From an uncultured Myxococcales bacterium (GTDB lineage Bacteria > Myxococcota_A > Polyangia > Polyangiales > Polyangiaceae), in contig CALFNG010000255.1 of NCBI GenBank assembly GCA_937902985.1, forward strand, positions 1 through 64,000: a stretch of DNA of 64,000 nucleotides, given 5' to 3'. A program made the translations under genes and the position numbers. Below the pieces are notes generated by a model that did no database searches, was not told the DNA's origin, and saw only the letters and a list, made by a program, of their open reading frames with translations. This document shows, piece by piece, positions 49,144 through 58,310 of this stretch (within the stretch, counting starts at the first letter, position 1; each line of letters starts with the position of its first letter).

Positions 49144-50726
49144 TGCTTCAACAGCGAGTGAGAGACGCATTGTGGGCGATCGGCGCGGGGACCGTGGTCA
49201 CGGCGTGGGGCTGCAACGCACTCACCGACTCGACGGGCTACTACGAAGTGAAACCCGCCGTCTTCGACTCTGGAACGGCCCTTTCAGACTCTGGAACGGC
49301 CCTTTCAGACTCTGGAACGGCCCTTCCCGACGCGACGTGCGTCGCGGGTACGGATCGCCGCACGCTCGAAGCTGCATGCACCGGCAGCTCTTGCGTGCCG
49401 TATGATGCCGTCCTCGCCGTTTGCGACGGCGGCTTTTGCCCGCTACCCACGCCGAGCCCGCAGCCCGTTGCGGACGCGAGCGCCGAATCCGGAGCCGCTC
49501 CCGACGGGGGAAGCGACGCCGCTCCAAATGATGGCGGCGTCGAGGGAGGTACCGGCTCCTGCAGTCAACTCCCCGGTGAGCCGAGCTCGGTCGTGTATGT
49601 GACGGGATCGACCGCGCTCGCATCATTCATCGGAGAAGTTTCCAGTGCCCTCGCTTCCAAGGTCACCATCGTCTATCAGCAGAGCGGCTCGTGCGTCGGG
49701 GTCCACTCGGCGCTCGATCCCGCAAACTACGCGCTCTCCTCCGCGAACGGGGTCGCGACGTATTACACCCCGAGCGGGGTCCAGAAGACCTGCGTTCTCG
49801 ACCCGAGCGAGAGGCTCGTCGCCGACGTCGGCGCCTCGGACGTCTTTTACTCCACATGTTACCAGGGCCAGGCGGTGACGCCGACTCTCCCGGCGTCGGT
49901 GGGAGAGAACTTCGGGCCCGTGCAGATCATGAATTTCGCCGTACCCCAGTCATCCACGCAGCAGAGCATCAGCCTCGCCGCGGCGTATTACGTCTTCGGC
50001 TTCGGCGGCAGCCCCTACCGGGTGCCGCCGTGGACGGACCCGATGCAGCTTCAGATTCGCAGTGCGAACTCGGGAACCCAGTCGCTCATCGCGGCCGCCA
50101 TCGGCGTGCCACCGAGCGCGTGGTTCGGAGTGAGTCATGGAACGAGCGCCCAGGTCGGCGCGGCGCTCGGCGCGGCGGGCCAGAGCGGCAGCCAGACGGT
50201 CGTCGATTCGGCGCTCGGTATCCTGGCATCGGACTATCTCCTCCAGAACGCGCAGGTGCTTCGCGGGCTCGCGGTCCGAGACGAAGGCGCGAGCTGCGCC
50301 TTCTACCCGAACACGACCGCGTTCGCCCGGGACAACGCCAACGCTCGGGACGGCCACTACCCCCTCTGGGGCCCGTCTCACTTCTACGCGCGCACCGACC
50401 CGGCCACGGGGCTCCCGCTCAAACCGGGGGTCTCCCAGTTCATCGATAGCCTCAACGGACTGACTCCCCTGCCCGGCCTCGACCTCGTGGCCGAATACGC
50501 CGCGAAAGGTCTCGTTCCACAGTGCGCCATGCACGTGACCCGCTCCAACGACGGCGGCGACTACACGCCCTTCAAGGCGGCGGCTGCGTGCAACTGCTAT
50601 TTCGACCTGCACGCCACGGGCTCGACCTCGTGCAAACCGTGCCAGGCGAACTCCGATTGCCCGAGCCGTGCTCCCAACTGCAACAAGTTCGGCCCGCAGC
50701 CGCAGCAGGGCTACTGCGACCTTTGA
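49144..50726 (+). CDS. Putative lipoprotein, PstS-like periplasmic-binding fold with Cys-rich C-terminal tail
   Basis: SSVVYVTGSTALASFIGEVSSAL..VTIVYQQSGSCVG; tail SCKPCQANSDCPSRAPNCNKFGPQPQQGYCDL. Confidence 0.65.
49266..49328 (+). repeat. 21-bp tandem repeat x3 coding DSGTALS
   Basis: GACTCTGGAACGGCCCTTTCA repeated three times, third copy diverging only at its 3' end. Confidence 0.95.
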
Positions 50727-50736
50727 CGCGACCTGA

Positions 50737-51285
50737 TCAGCATGAGCCCGAGGGCGGCTTGCTGCCCGCCGCGCCGCGGGCCGGGCGGCGCGCGCCGCGG
50801 AGCCATAGCAAGGCGACGGAACCAAGGATCCCGAGCCACCCGAGCCCGCCTCGCCTCTCCCCGCCCCGGTCCGCGGAGAGGGAGCACCCGAAGCTCGGTT
50901 GAGGGAGGGCAGTGGTTGGATTCGAATGGTCGTCGTTTGGATTGATGCCCATCCGGATGTCGTCGATCGCGTGCGGATCGATCATTTCCACGGCATCCAG
51001 CGCCGGCCCCACCGTCGAGGGTCGGGTGCCGATCGCGCCCTGTTGACGGAGCTCCGCGCCGAATGCGTTGTTCGTCATGAAGCCGCCCTGCTCGGTCGTG
51101 TGGCACAGGAGACAGCCGTGAGGCGGCGCGACGGCGTTTTCGATCGTCGCCGAGCCACTCAGCTTCAAATGCTGGTCGACCTCTGCCGGGAACGTGGAAC
51201 TTCCAGCTGCGCCAAGGCTCCACCCGGTCAACGCGGTCAGACAGAGAAGCGCGAGGGATCGCCTGAGGCGGGCCTGGGTACTCAT
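50737..51285 (-). CDS. Secreted CxxCH-containing protein with MYXO-CTERM-like tail
   Basis: Signal peptide; GCLLCHTTEQ; tail FGCSLSADRGGERRGGLGWLGILGSVALLWLRGARRPARG (Cys + TM + Arg cluster). Confidence 0.65.
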   Translation of the reverse strand: MSTQARLRRSLALLCLTALTGWSLGAAGSSTFPAEVDQHLKLSGSATIENAVAPPHGCLLCHTTEQGGFMTNNAFGAELRQQGAIGTRPSTVGPALDAVEMIDPHAIDDIRMGINPNDDHSNPTTALPQPSFGCSLSADRGGERRGGLGWLGILGSVALLWLRGARRPARGAAGSKPPSGSC

Positions 51286-51293
51286 GACACCTC

Positions 51294-52502
51294 TCAAAGA
51301 AAAACGTGGAACTGGGCCAACCACGTCGTGACGCCCGTGTTGGCCGGCGCTCCGGCGGCCCCGATGCTGCTGTAGATGCCGTCGAACCGCAGGTCCATGT
51401 GCGGCAAGAAGAACCACACCGCCGAGAGCCAACCGTCGAACGACGCTGGCTCTTGCGCCGCGCCGCCGTTCAACACCTCGCCCGTCAGCATGACGTGAAA
51501 ACCCTGGGCCGGCTCGTAGTCGGCCTGGGCGAACGCGGCGTACCCGCCGCGGTGGCCGTTCCACGTCAGCGATTGGTAGACGCTATCGGCCTCCGCCAGG
51601 AGAACGAGGGGTTGGACCGGCGCATAGCGAACGAACACCCCGTTCGCGTACCGATAGTCGGTCACGCCATATTGAATGTCGCGCGTCGCCCTGGTGAACG
51701 AGCTGCTGGCTCCGACCGCCAGCGTCGTCGCCGGCGCGTACTCGACATAAGCGCTGTAGCCACGCTCGCGAAAGTCGTCGGGGCGCATCTGAAAATTTCC
51801 GGCGATGCCCATCGCCTCGGCCCGGACCTTGTCTTGACTGAACGCGAGCGCCACCCCGTACTGCTGCGTTGCGTCGAAATCCGTTCGCGTGAGCGTTCGC
51901 GCCCAGAGCGTGTGCTCGATCATCCGGATGCCGAAAGGCAACGCGAGCTTGCCAGCGCGGAGGAGCCATGCGCCGTCTTCGTCGAGCTCCGCGCCCAGCC
52001 AGTGCTCCCTCGAGATCAAGTTCTTGGTGCTGGCGCGCGTCAGCGACACGGGAAGATCCCCCTCGGGGGCGTAGCCGATGTTCCCCGCGGCGCGAAACCT
52101 GCCGAGCTTGATGTCCGCCGTCAGGTCCGCGCGCATCGTGATGAATTGCTGCTGAACCGGGCTGCTTTCGACCTGGTTGCTGAGAAAGGCCTCTCGAAAG
52201 TCGCCACCCAGCCGGACCTGTTCGGGAAGCGGCACGAGACCCGCCAGGAAGCCAGACGTCTTGTCGGCCTCGCCCGACTCCGACGTTTGCCCGTAGCGCA
52301 TGCGCAGGAGAAGGTCGCTCTGAGCCCGCCCGTATTCGGTGAGGACGCCCGCACCCCCCGAGGGATCCGTGTGGCATGGCGTACACCCCGTGTACCCGTG
52401 ACGGATCATCCAGGGATAGGCGCGCGCGCTGGACGACGCCGTGACGAGCGCCGCCCAGAGCGCGACGCCCACGACCCAGCAGAATAGACGGCGCGCCGCC
52501 AT
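51294..52502 (-). CDS. CxxCH-containing outer-membrane-like protein
   Basis: Signal peptide, YTGCTPCHTDPSGGAGVLTEYG, beta-strand-rich remainder. Confidence 0.6.
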   Translation of the reverse strand: MAARRLFCWVVGVALWAALVTASSSARAYPWMIRHGYTGCTPCHTDPSGGAGVLTEYGRAQSDLLLRMRYGQTSESGEADKTSGFLAGLVPLPEQVRLGGDFREAFLSNQVESSPVQQQFITMRADLTADIKLGRFRAAGNIGYAPEGDLPVSLTRASTKNLISREHWLGAELDEDGAWLLRAGKLALPFGIRMIEHTLWARTLTRTDFDATQQYGVALAFSQDKVRAEAMGIAGNFQMRPDDFRERGYSAYVEYAPATTLAVGASSSFTRATRDIQYGVTDYRYANGVFVRYAPVQPLVLLAEADSVYQSLTWNGHRGGYAAFAQADYEPAQGFHVMLTGEVLNGGAAQEPASFDGWLSAVWFFLPHMDLRFDGIYSSIGAAGAPANTGVTTWLAQFHVFL

Positions 52503-52540
52503 CGACGTTCAACTCGAAACCGTGGGCGGCGCCCGGTTTC

Positions 52541-53095
52541 TCAGCTGCCCGCCACGTGAAAGCTGGCGCTCACGTCGACCTCAGGCTTCACCGTCACACC
52601 GAGGTAGACCGGCACCGTGATCCCGAAGTCGTTCATGTTGACGTGAAAGCTGCCGTGAACCGCGGATGTTGCGCCTTCGCCCTTGGCGTCGTAGTGCACC
52701 GTGACCGGACGCGTCTGCCCGTGGAGCTGCAAGCTGCCAGCGACATCCGCAGCGGCCTGCTCGCCGGGTTGAGGATACTTCAACGCGCTCCGAGCGATCG
52801 TCAGGATGGCCGCGGGGTATTTTTGCACTTCGAGGTACTTCTCTTTCATATGGTGATCACGCAGCCCGATGCCCGTACTGAGATTCGCCAGGGGCACGGT
52901 GACGACCACGCTCTTCCCGTCGTCGGACATGGTCAGATCGGCGGTGGTCCCGTCGATCTTCATACCCGCCGGTCCGGCGGCCTCGAACGAGACGCGTGCG
53001 TCAGTCGTCGCGGACAAGGCCGCGTGACCCACCGCACTGAGAGTCCCGAGGCTCGCTACCAGAGCTAAGATCCAAAGGCCCTTGCGTCGTTGCAT
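52541..53095 (-). CDS. YceI-family protein
   Basis: Signal peptide; ADLTMSDDGKSVVVTVPLANLSTGIGLRDHHMKEKYLEVQKYPAAILTIARS. Confidence 0.9.
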   Translation of the reverse strand: MQRRKGLWILALVASLGTLSAVGHAALSATTDARVSFEAAGPAGMKIDGTTADLTMSDDGKSVVVTVPLANLSTGIGLRDHHMKEKYLEVQKYPAAILTIARSALKYPQPGEQAAADVAGSLQLHGQTRPVTVHYDAKGEGATSAVHGSFHVNMNDFGITVPVYLGVTVKPEVDVSASFHVAGS

Positions 53096-53206
53096 TCAGC
53101 TCACCTCCGGTGCCACGCTTCGGTCCTGCGACTTACTTTGCAGGGCGACGCTCGAGCAACACCTATTTTGTGACGTTTGCGATACGGCCACTCCCGGGAG
53201 CGCGCC

Positions 53207-54325
53207 TCAGAGCCCGTATCTCTTGAGCTTCTCGTAGAGGGTCGAGACGGCGATCCCCAAAGCACGGGCGGCGTTCATCTTGTTGCCGTCCGTCTGGGCC
53301 ATCGTTTGACGGATGGCAACCCGCTCTATTCGCTCGAGCGCCTGGCCGCCCAGCGGAAGGCCCTCGAGCCACGACTCTTCGTCGTTGGCCGGCCGAAGGA
53401 GCTTGAGATGGTGCGGCTCGAGGGCGTTCGTGCCCGGGTCGACGAAGGCCACCGCGCATGCGAGCACGTTCTTGAGCTCACGGACATTTCCAGGCCAGGG
53501 GTGGGCTTTGAGCGCGGCGTGAGTCGCGTCATTCACCTGGAGATCCTTGCGCCCGAGGTCATTCAACAGGCCCCGAACCAGTTCCGGCAGGTCGTCGAGA
53601 CGTTCGCGGAGAGGCGGGACCGAGATGACCGCCACCGCGAGCCGGAAGAAGAGATCCTCGCGGAACTTGCCGGCCGAGACATCGGCCCGGAGATCGCGGT
53701 TGGAGGCAGCCACCACGCGAACGTCGATGTGACGTTCGGTCTTGCCGCCGACCCGTCGGACCTTGCGGCTCTCGAGAGCTCGAAGGAGCCGCGGCTGCAA
53801 GTCGAGCGGGAGCTCCCCCACCTCGTCGAGGAAGAGCGTTCCCCCGTGCGCCCGCTCGAAGGCGCCCGCGTGAGCGGAGACCGCGCCGGTGAAGGCCCCA
53901 CGCTCGTGGCCGAGAAGCTCGCTCTCGGCCAGGTTGGCCGCCACCGCTCCGCAGTCGAACACGACGAACGGACCGTCGGCCCGCGCGCTCTGCTCGTGCA
54001 AGACGTGGGCGATGACGTCCTTGCCGGCGCCTGTCTCGCCGAAGAAGGCGACGGTGACGTCGGTCTGCGCGAACCTCTGGAGCATGTCCATCACCTCCAG
54101 CATGGGACGTGATCGAGCCCGCAGGTGGCCAAAACTCCGGATCGGTTCAAGGGGACGCTTGCGGAGGCTGGGCGCGGGCGCTTGCAGCCTGGGTGGGGCC
54201 CAGCTTCCGCGATTTGTTGCCTGCTCACACGTGGCCGTCTCCCCTCCCCTGGCCTCCTTTGAGACCACGCCAACCTGGATCGTCCGGCTTGGACGCTCCC
54301 CCTCGGCCGTGTTCGCGAGCTCCAT
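53207..54325 (-). CDS. Sigma54-dependent Fis-family activator, no recognisable sensory domain
   Basis: [63 protein letters not shown]-terminal [28 protein letters not shown]; start could be 54103. Confidence 0.93.
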   Translation of the reverse strand: MELANTAEGERPSRTIQVGVVSKEARGGETATCEQATNRGSWAPPRLQAPAPSLRKRPLEPIRSFGHLRARSRPMLEVMDMLQRFAQTDVTVAFFGETGAGKDVIAHVLHEQSARADGPFVVFDCGAVAANLAESELLGHERGAFTGAVSAHAGAFERAHGGTLFLDEVGELPLDLQPRLLRALESRKVRRVGGKTERHIDVRVVAASNRDLRADVSAGKFREDLFFRLAVAVISVPPLRERLDDLPELVRGLLNDLGRKDLQVNDATHAALKAHPWPGNVRELKNVLACAVAFVDPGTNALEPHHLKLLRPANDEESWLEGLPLGGQALERIERVAIRQTMAQTDGNKMNAARALGIAVSTLYEKLKRYGL

Positions 54326-54691
54326 GGTTCGACTCCCGTCGTAAGGCTCGCGCTCTCGCGCGAGGTCGAGGTGAAATGACTTCTACTCACTCGCGCTTAG
54401 GCGCCGTGCTACGTCTCGGAAACATCGCGGCGGTGTTCCGCGGCGTTGCGTTCGCGGTCCAACGTGAAGGGTCTGCCGAACGCTACTCTCGCCGAGCGCT
54501 CGGTCGTCATGTCCGGAATGGAGAGTTGGCGAGCAGCGCGCTCCGCGCCCGCTGCGGTCTCCCGGGTGAGTGTCCCGTCTCCAAGGCCCGTCACGCTTGT
54601 ACTCGGAGATGCAGCCGAGCTCTGTGAATCTTGCGCCACGAACTTCGGCCGTTTCGAGCGCGATATCGTCACCGTCTTCACCGGTCCGTCA

Positions 54692-54723
54692 CCGAAAACC
54701 GGAATCGACCTCCGAAAACCGGA
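54692..54723. promoter_or_regulatory. Direct repeat CCGAAAACCGGA x2, period 20 bp, upstream of the two-component genes
   Basis: Identical 12-mers at 54692 and 54712 in the intergenic region. Confidence 0.4.
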
Positions 54724-55004
54724 CGGTGACTCCCGCGGCGAGGCGGGTGGTTGGCGACGGCCGGCGTACGCCCTTCTCTCCATCGTCGGCGTCCGGGAGT
54801 CGCGAAGATGGCGACGCGAGTCGATCGCCGGCGGCGATGAACGTCCTGCCCGACGGGTCACGCCAGGTTTGCGATCTCTCTACACAGTCGATGCATACGC
54901 CGGCGCCAGCAAGTGGTAGGGCTGCGTGCGGAGGGGGGCTTTCGCACGAGCCTGATCCGTCGGCTCGTTCGAAACGAGCTATTTTCACCAAGGAGGAGCC
55001 CGCG

Positions 55005-56276
55005 ATGCTTGTTGAAGCTCACGATGGGCAAACGGGATTGCGTCTGATTCCGCGATGGGCGTCGGGGATGGCTCGGCCCTGCCTTTTGCGTCACTTGGCC
55101 ATTTGTATCGCCACGATTTGCGCGTGGGCGATGCGTCGCGAGCTTTACGTCACGGGCGGCCTTCTGTGGGTGCTGGGGCTGGCCGCGATCGTGAACGCGG
55201 CGGCGGCCAGACTACCCGACATCCCGAAAGGGGTAGGACGTTTCCTTTCGCCTTCTGTCGGGCTGATGACCTGGGCAGCGCTGGTCTTTCTCACCGGCGG
55301 CGTCAGCTCTCCGATGGTGGCCGGCTTATGGCTCGAGATCGTGTTCGCCGCGATGGTCTTTCCGCCGCCTGCCACGCTTCTCACGACCGCAGCCGCGATC
55401 GGCGTGCTCTCCGCCGATCAGTGCGCGCTCGGCCTGGGGTCGACCCTCGGTCGTCTCGGCCTCCAAGCTGGCTTCCTGCTGTCCTTCGGACTCGTAGCCT
55501 TCTCCGCCAAACGGCGCTGGAGGCAGGAGCACCAGGCGCTCTCGATCGAGGCGACGGCGCTGGGAAGCCGCCTGATTGATCTCGAACGCGAGCTCGAAGC
55601 GGCTCGGGTACTGGGCCGGGTGGGGGAACGGGTGGCGCGGCTCGCGCACAGCCTGAAGAACGCCGTCCACAGCCTTCGCGGTTTCGTCAAGCTCATGGAG
55701 GTTCCCGCGAATGGCGACCGCGCACAAGCGCAAGCACAGGTGATCGCCGGGCTGCAGCTCGCCATCGATCGACTCGAACAGACCGCTCGCGAGGTCTTGC
55801 GCCCCAGCGAGGGGCAGAGCCAATCCGACGGGCCGACGACGGCCGCCGAGCTCTCTCGCACGCTCGATGAAGTCGTCGCCGAGATGAGGCGAATTCACTC
55901 CGGTGTACACTGGATCAAGGCGCCGCTGGACAATCTTCGTAGCGTGGCGCTGCCCGCGTTGCGCTTGCGCGAAGTTCTGCTGATCTTGGCGCAAAATGCC
56001 GCTGAAGCGTGCGGCGCGTCCGGCGAGGTCATCGTGCGGGCGCACGTGGTCGGCGATCTTCTTCACCTGGTCGTTCAGGATCGGGGGCCAGGCTTCGACC
56101 CGCTCTTACGGGACGCGATCTTTCAACCAGGGATCACGAGCAAGCCGACCGGAAATGGCTTTGGTCTCTTCCTGGCCCGCCGTCTCGTCGAAGCAGGAGG
56201 CGGCCGCCTGACGATCCACCCGGCAGGTCATGGCGGAGCGCTCGTTTCAGTCCGCCTACCGGTCTTGTCAAGCTAG
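55005..56276 (+). CDS. Membrane sensor histidine kinase
   Basis: Multiple TMs; LAHSLKNAVHSLRGFVKLM H-box; ILAQNAAEACG; VVQDRGPGFDPLL; GNGFGLFLARRLVEAGGGRL; RBS AAGGAGGA before ATG. Confidence 0.93.
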   Translation: MLVEAHDGQTGLRLIPRWASGMARPCLLRHLAICIATICAWAMRRELYVTGGLLWVLGLAAIVNAAAARLPDIPKGVGRFLSPSVGLMTWAALVFLTGGVSSPMVAGLWLEIVFAAMVFPPPATLLTTAAAIGVLSADQCALGLGSTLGRLGLQAGFLLSFGLVAFSAKRRWRQEHQALSIEATALGSRLIDLERELEAARVLGRVGERVARLAHSLKNAVHSLRGFVKLMEVPANGDRAQAQAQVIAGLQLAIDRLEQTAREVLRPSEGQSQSDGPTTAAELSRTLDEVVAEMRRIHSGVHWIKAPLDNLRSVALPALRLREVLLILAQNAAEACGASGEVIVRAHVVGDLLHLVVQDRGPGFDPLLRDAIFQPGITSKPTGNGFGLFLARRLVEAGGGRLTIHPAGHGGALVSVRLPVLSS

Positions 56277-56284
56277 GGCGGACG

Positions 56285-57601
56285 ATGCCTGGAGAGCGGC
56301 TGCTGGTGGTCGACGACGATCCTGGCTCGTTGAGCTACATGTCCCTTGCGCTGGAGCAGGCGGGGTACTCCGTCCGCCGCGCCACCGACGGCTTGTCGGC
56401 GCTGGTCGCCATCGAAGGCGAACCACCGGCCCTGGTCGTCTCGGACCTCCAGATGCCCGGCATGAACGGTCTCGACCTGCTCGAAAGCATCAAGCAGCGT
56501 TGGCCGCAGGTGCTCGTCATCGTCACCACCGTGGAGGAGGAGGTCGCGACGATCGTGGAGGTCGTTCAACGCGGGGCCATGAACTACCTGGTGAAACCGG
56601 TCTCTCCCGCGGTGTTGCGCTCTGCGGCGGCGAAGGCCCTGGCGCATGGCGCGACGCGAACCCCTGCGCCGCTCGATGCATGCGTGCCCGAGATGGTCGG
56701 CGTGAGCCCGGCCATCGTTCGCGTGAGGCAAGCAGTGGCCCTCGCCTCTCGGAGCGATGTCAACGTCATCGTCGTCGGTGAGACGGGGACGGGCAAGGAG
56801 CTCGCAGCCCGGGCACTTCATCGGCTCTCCAGTCTCGCCGGCGGGCCCTTCATCCCGCACAACTGCGCGGTGACCCCTCCGGAGATGTTCGACAGCGAAT
56901 TCTTCGGTCACAGGCGCGGGGCATTCACCGGCGCCGACAGGGACCGAGCCGGGATCCTGCGCGAAGCTCACGGGGGGGTGCTCTTCCTCGATGAGCTGGA
57001 ATGCCTCGGGCTGGCCAACCAGGCCAAGCTGCTGCGCGTGCTCGATGACGGCGAGATCCGTCCTGTAGGCTCGGAGACGTCGCGGCCAGTGTCCGTGCGC
57101 TTCGTTGCGGCGACCAACCGGCCTCCCCAGGCCATGCTCGCCAGCCGCGAACTGCGGGAGGACCTCTACTACCGGCTTCGCGGCTTTCAGATCGAGGTTC
57201 CGCCGCTCCGCGACCGGAGCGAAGACATCGTTCCCTTGACGGATCACATTCTCGGAGGGTCGAGGGCCGGGCTGACGGCTCGCGCCCGGGAGGCACTCCA
57301 GATCTGTCACTGGCCTGGAAACATCCGCCAGCTGCGCAACGTGCTGCGAAGCGCGAATACCGTCGCGGGGGGAGGCCCCATCGACATACGCCACCTGGAC
57401 CTCTCGGACTGTGGCCAGCCGGAGACGCCTCGTCTCTCGAGTACGCTCCCGAGCGGTCCCCTGTCTCCGAGGACGCTGCATGGCGTGGAACGACAGGCCA
57501 TCGAGCATGCGCTGCGAATGCACAACGGAAACCTGAGTCGGGCGGCCGAGGCGCTCGGTATCCACCGGTCGACGCTGCGGCGAAAGCTTCGCGAGCCCTA
57601 A
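56285..57601 (+). CDS. NtrC-family sigma54-dependent response regulator
   Basis: LLVVDDDPGSL, VVSDLQMPGMNG, MNYLVKPVS; VVGETGTGKELAARALH; RRGAFTGADRDRAG; C-terminal Fis HTH NGNLSRAAEALGIHRSTLRRKLREP. Confidence 0.96.
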   Translation: MPGERLLVVDDDPGSLSYMSLALEQAGYSVRRATDGLSALVAIEGEPPALVVSDLQMPGMNGLDLLESIKQRWPQVLVIVTTVEEEVATIVEVVQRGAMNYLVKPVSPAVLRSAAAKALAHGATRTPAPLDACVPEMVGVSPAIVRVRQAVALASRSDVNVIVVGETGTGKELAARALHRLSSLAGGPFIPHNCAVTPPEMFDSEFFGHRRGAFTGADRDRAGILREAHGGVLFLDELECLGLANQAKLLRVLDDGEIRPVGSETSRPVSVRFVAATNRPPQAMLASRELREDLYYRLRGFQIEVPPLRDRSEDIVPLTDHILGGSRAGLTARAREALQICHWPGNIRQLRNVLRSANTVAGGGPIDIRHLDLSDCGQPETPRLSSTLPSGPLSPRTLHGVERQAIEHALRMHNGNLSRAAEALGIHRSTLRRKLREP

Positions 57602-58224
57602 GGAGACCGCTGCGCGAAGCAACCGCAGCTATAGGCCGCGACACACTGGACGAGCGCGTTCGCCTGGCCTGCGCCGAACAGTTGATCGGTGAAATCTCCT
57701 TGAATCTTCATCGCGCTCGCGGACTTGAAATCGCAGCCGTAGTCCGCGTAAACGGGTCCGGCCGGAGCGGCCGCTCCCGACAGACAAGCCGCAGGGTCCG
57801 TGGAGCCGCAGAGGCACGGTGTCAGTTGCATCGTGGCTGCGCACCTGGAGCGGAAGATGTCGTCGAGCGTCTTCAGGCAAATCGCGGTCTCCGTCGCGGC
57901 CGTTCCGCACGTCGTTCCGCTTCCCCTCGTGCTTTCGCACGTACCGCCCAGCTGCGCGGGGTCAAAACAGCCGTTGCGCTGAGCGCAGGGAAGGCAGTCC
58001 GAGCCCTGCTCGCGAAGGATGTCTTCGGTGCTCCGGCCACCCGGGGCCGTCGCCGCTCCAGCGGTCGCCGACCGCGTGCGGACGAAGGCAACCGAAACGA
58101 TGCCGACGACGAGCAGCAGGGTCGGGATAGCCCAGGGCCAGACCCCTCGCATGGATCGATGATGGCCCCCCGCCGAAGGCGGCGATTGGCGCGCGGGGTC
58201 GAGCGGATCCTTCGTCTCGGGCAT
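57598..58224 (-). CDS. TM-anchored protein with 14-Cys C-terminal domain (paralogue 1)
   Basis: TM GVWPWAIPTLLLVVGIVSVAFV followed by DCLPCAQRNGCFDPAQLGGTC...GAGQANALVQCVAAYSCGCF. Confidence 0.85.
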   Translation of the reverse strand: MPETKDPLDPARQSPPSAGGHHRSMRGVWPWAIPTLLLVVGIVSVAFVRTRSATAGAATAPGGRSTEDILREQGSDCLPCAQRNGCFDPAQLGGTCESTRGSGTTCGTAATETAICLKTLDDIFRSRCAATMQLTPCLCGSTDPAACLSGAAAPAGPVYADYGCDFKSASAMKIQGDFTDQLFGAGQANALVQCVAAYSCGCFAQRSP

Positions 58225-58245
58225 CTTGAAAACTCCATTCATCGC

Positions 58246-58284
58246 AAAAAAACGCGAGCGCCAGCCGAGGGGCCGACGCTCGCG
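58246..58284 (-). terminator. Intrinsic terminator downstream of 58311-59774
   Basis: Minus-strand CGCGAGCGTCGGCC-CCTC-GGCTGGCGCTCGCG followed by TTTTTTT. Confidence 0.9.
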
Positions 58285-58310
58285 CTCTTAGAAAGCCGCC
58301 GCTGGCTCTC

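Noticed and set aside
53096-53206. TGGCAC at the 5' side of the YceI gene as a sigma54 -24 box
   Set aside because: No matching -12 TTGC at the right spacing and it sits next to the ribosome-binding site.
54320-54350. GGTTCGACTCC as a tRNA T-arm
   Set aside because: Flanking bases do not pair into a T-stem and no acceptor or anticodon arm was found.
54446-54919. 157-aa ORF upstream of the histidine kinase
   Set aside because: Low-confidence composition, overlaps repeat elements, no RBS or family signature; more likely intergenic.
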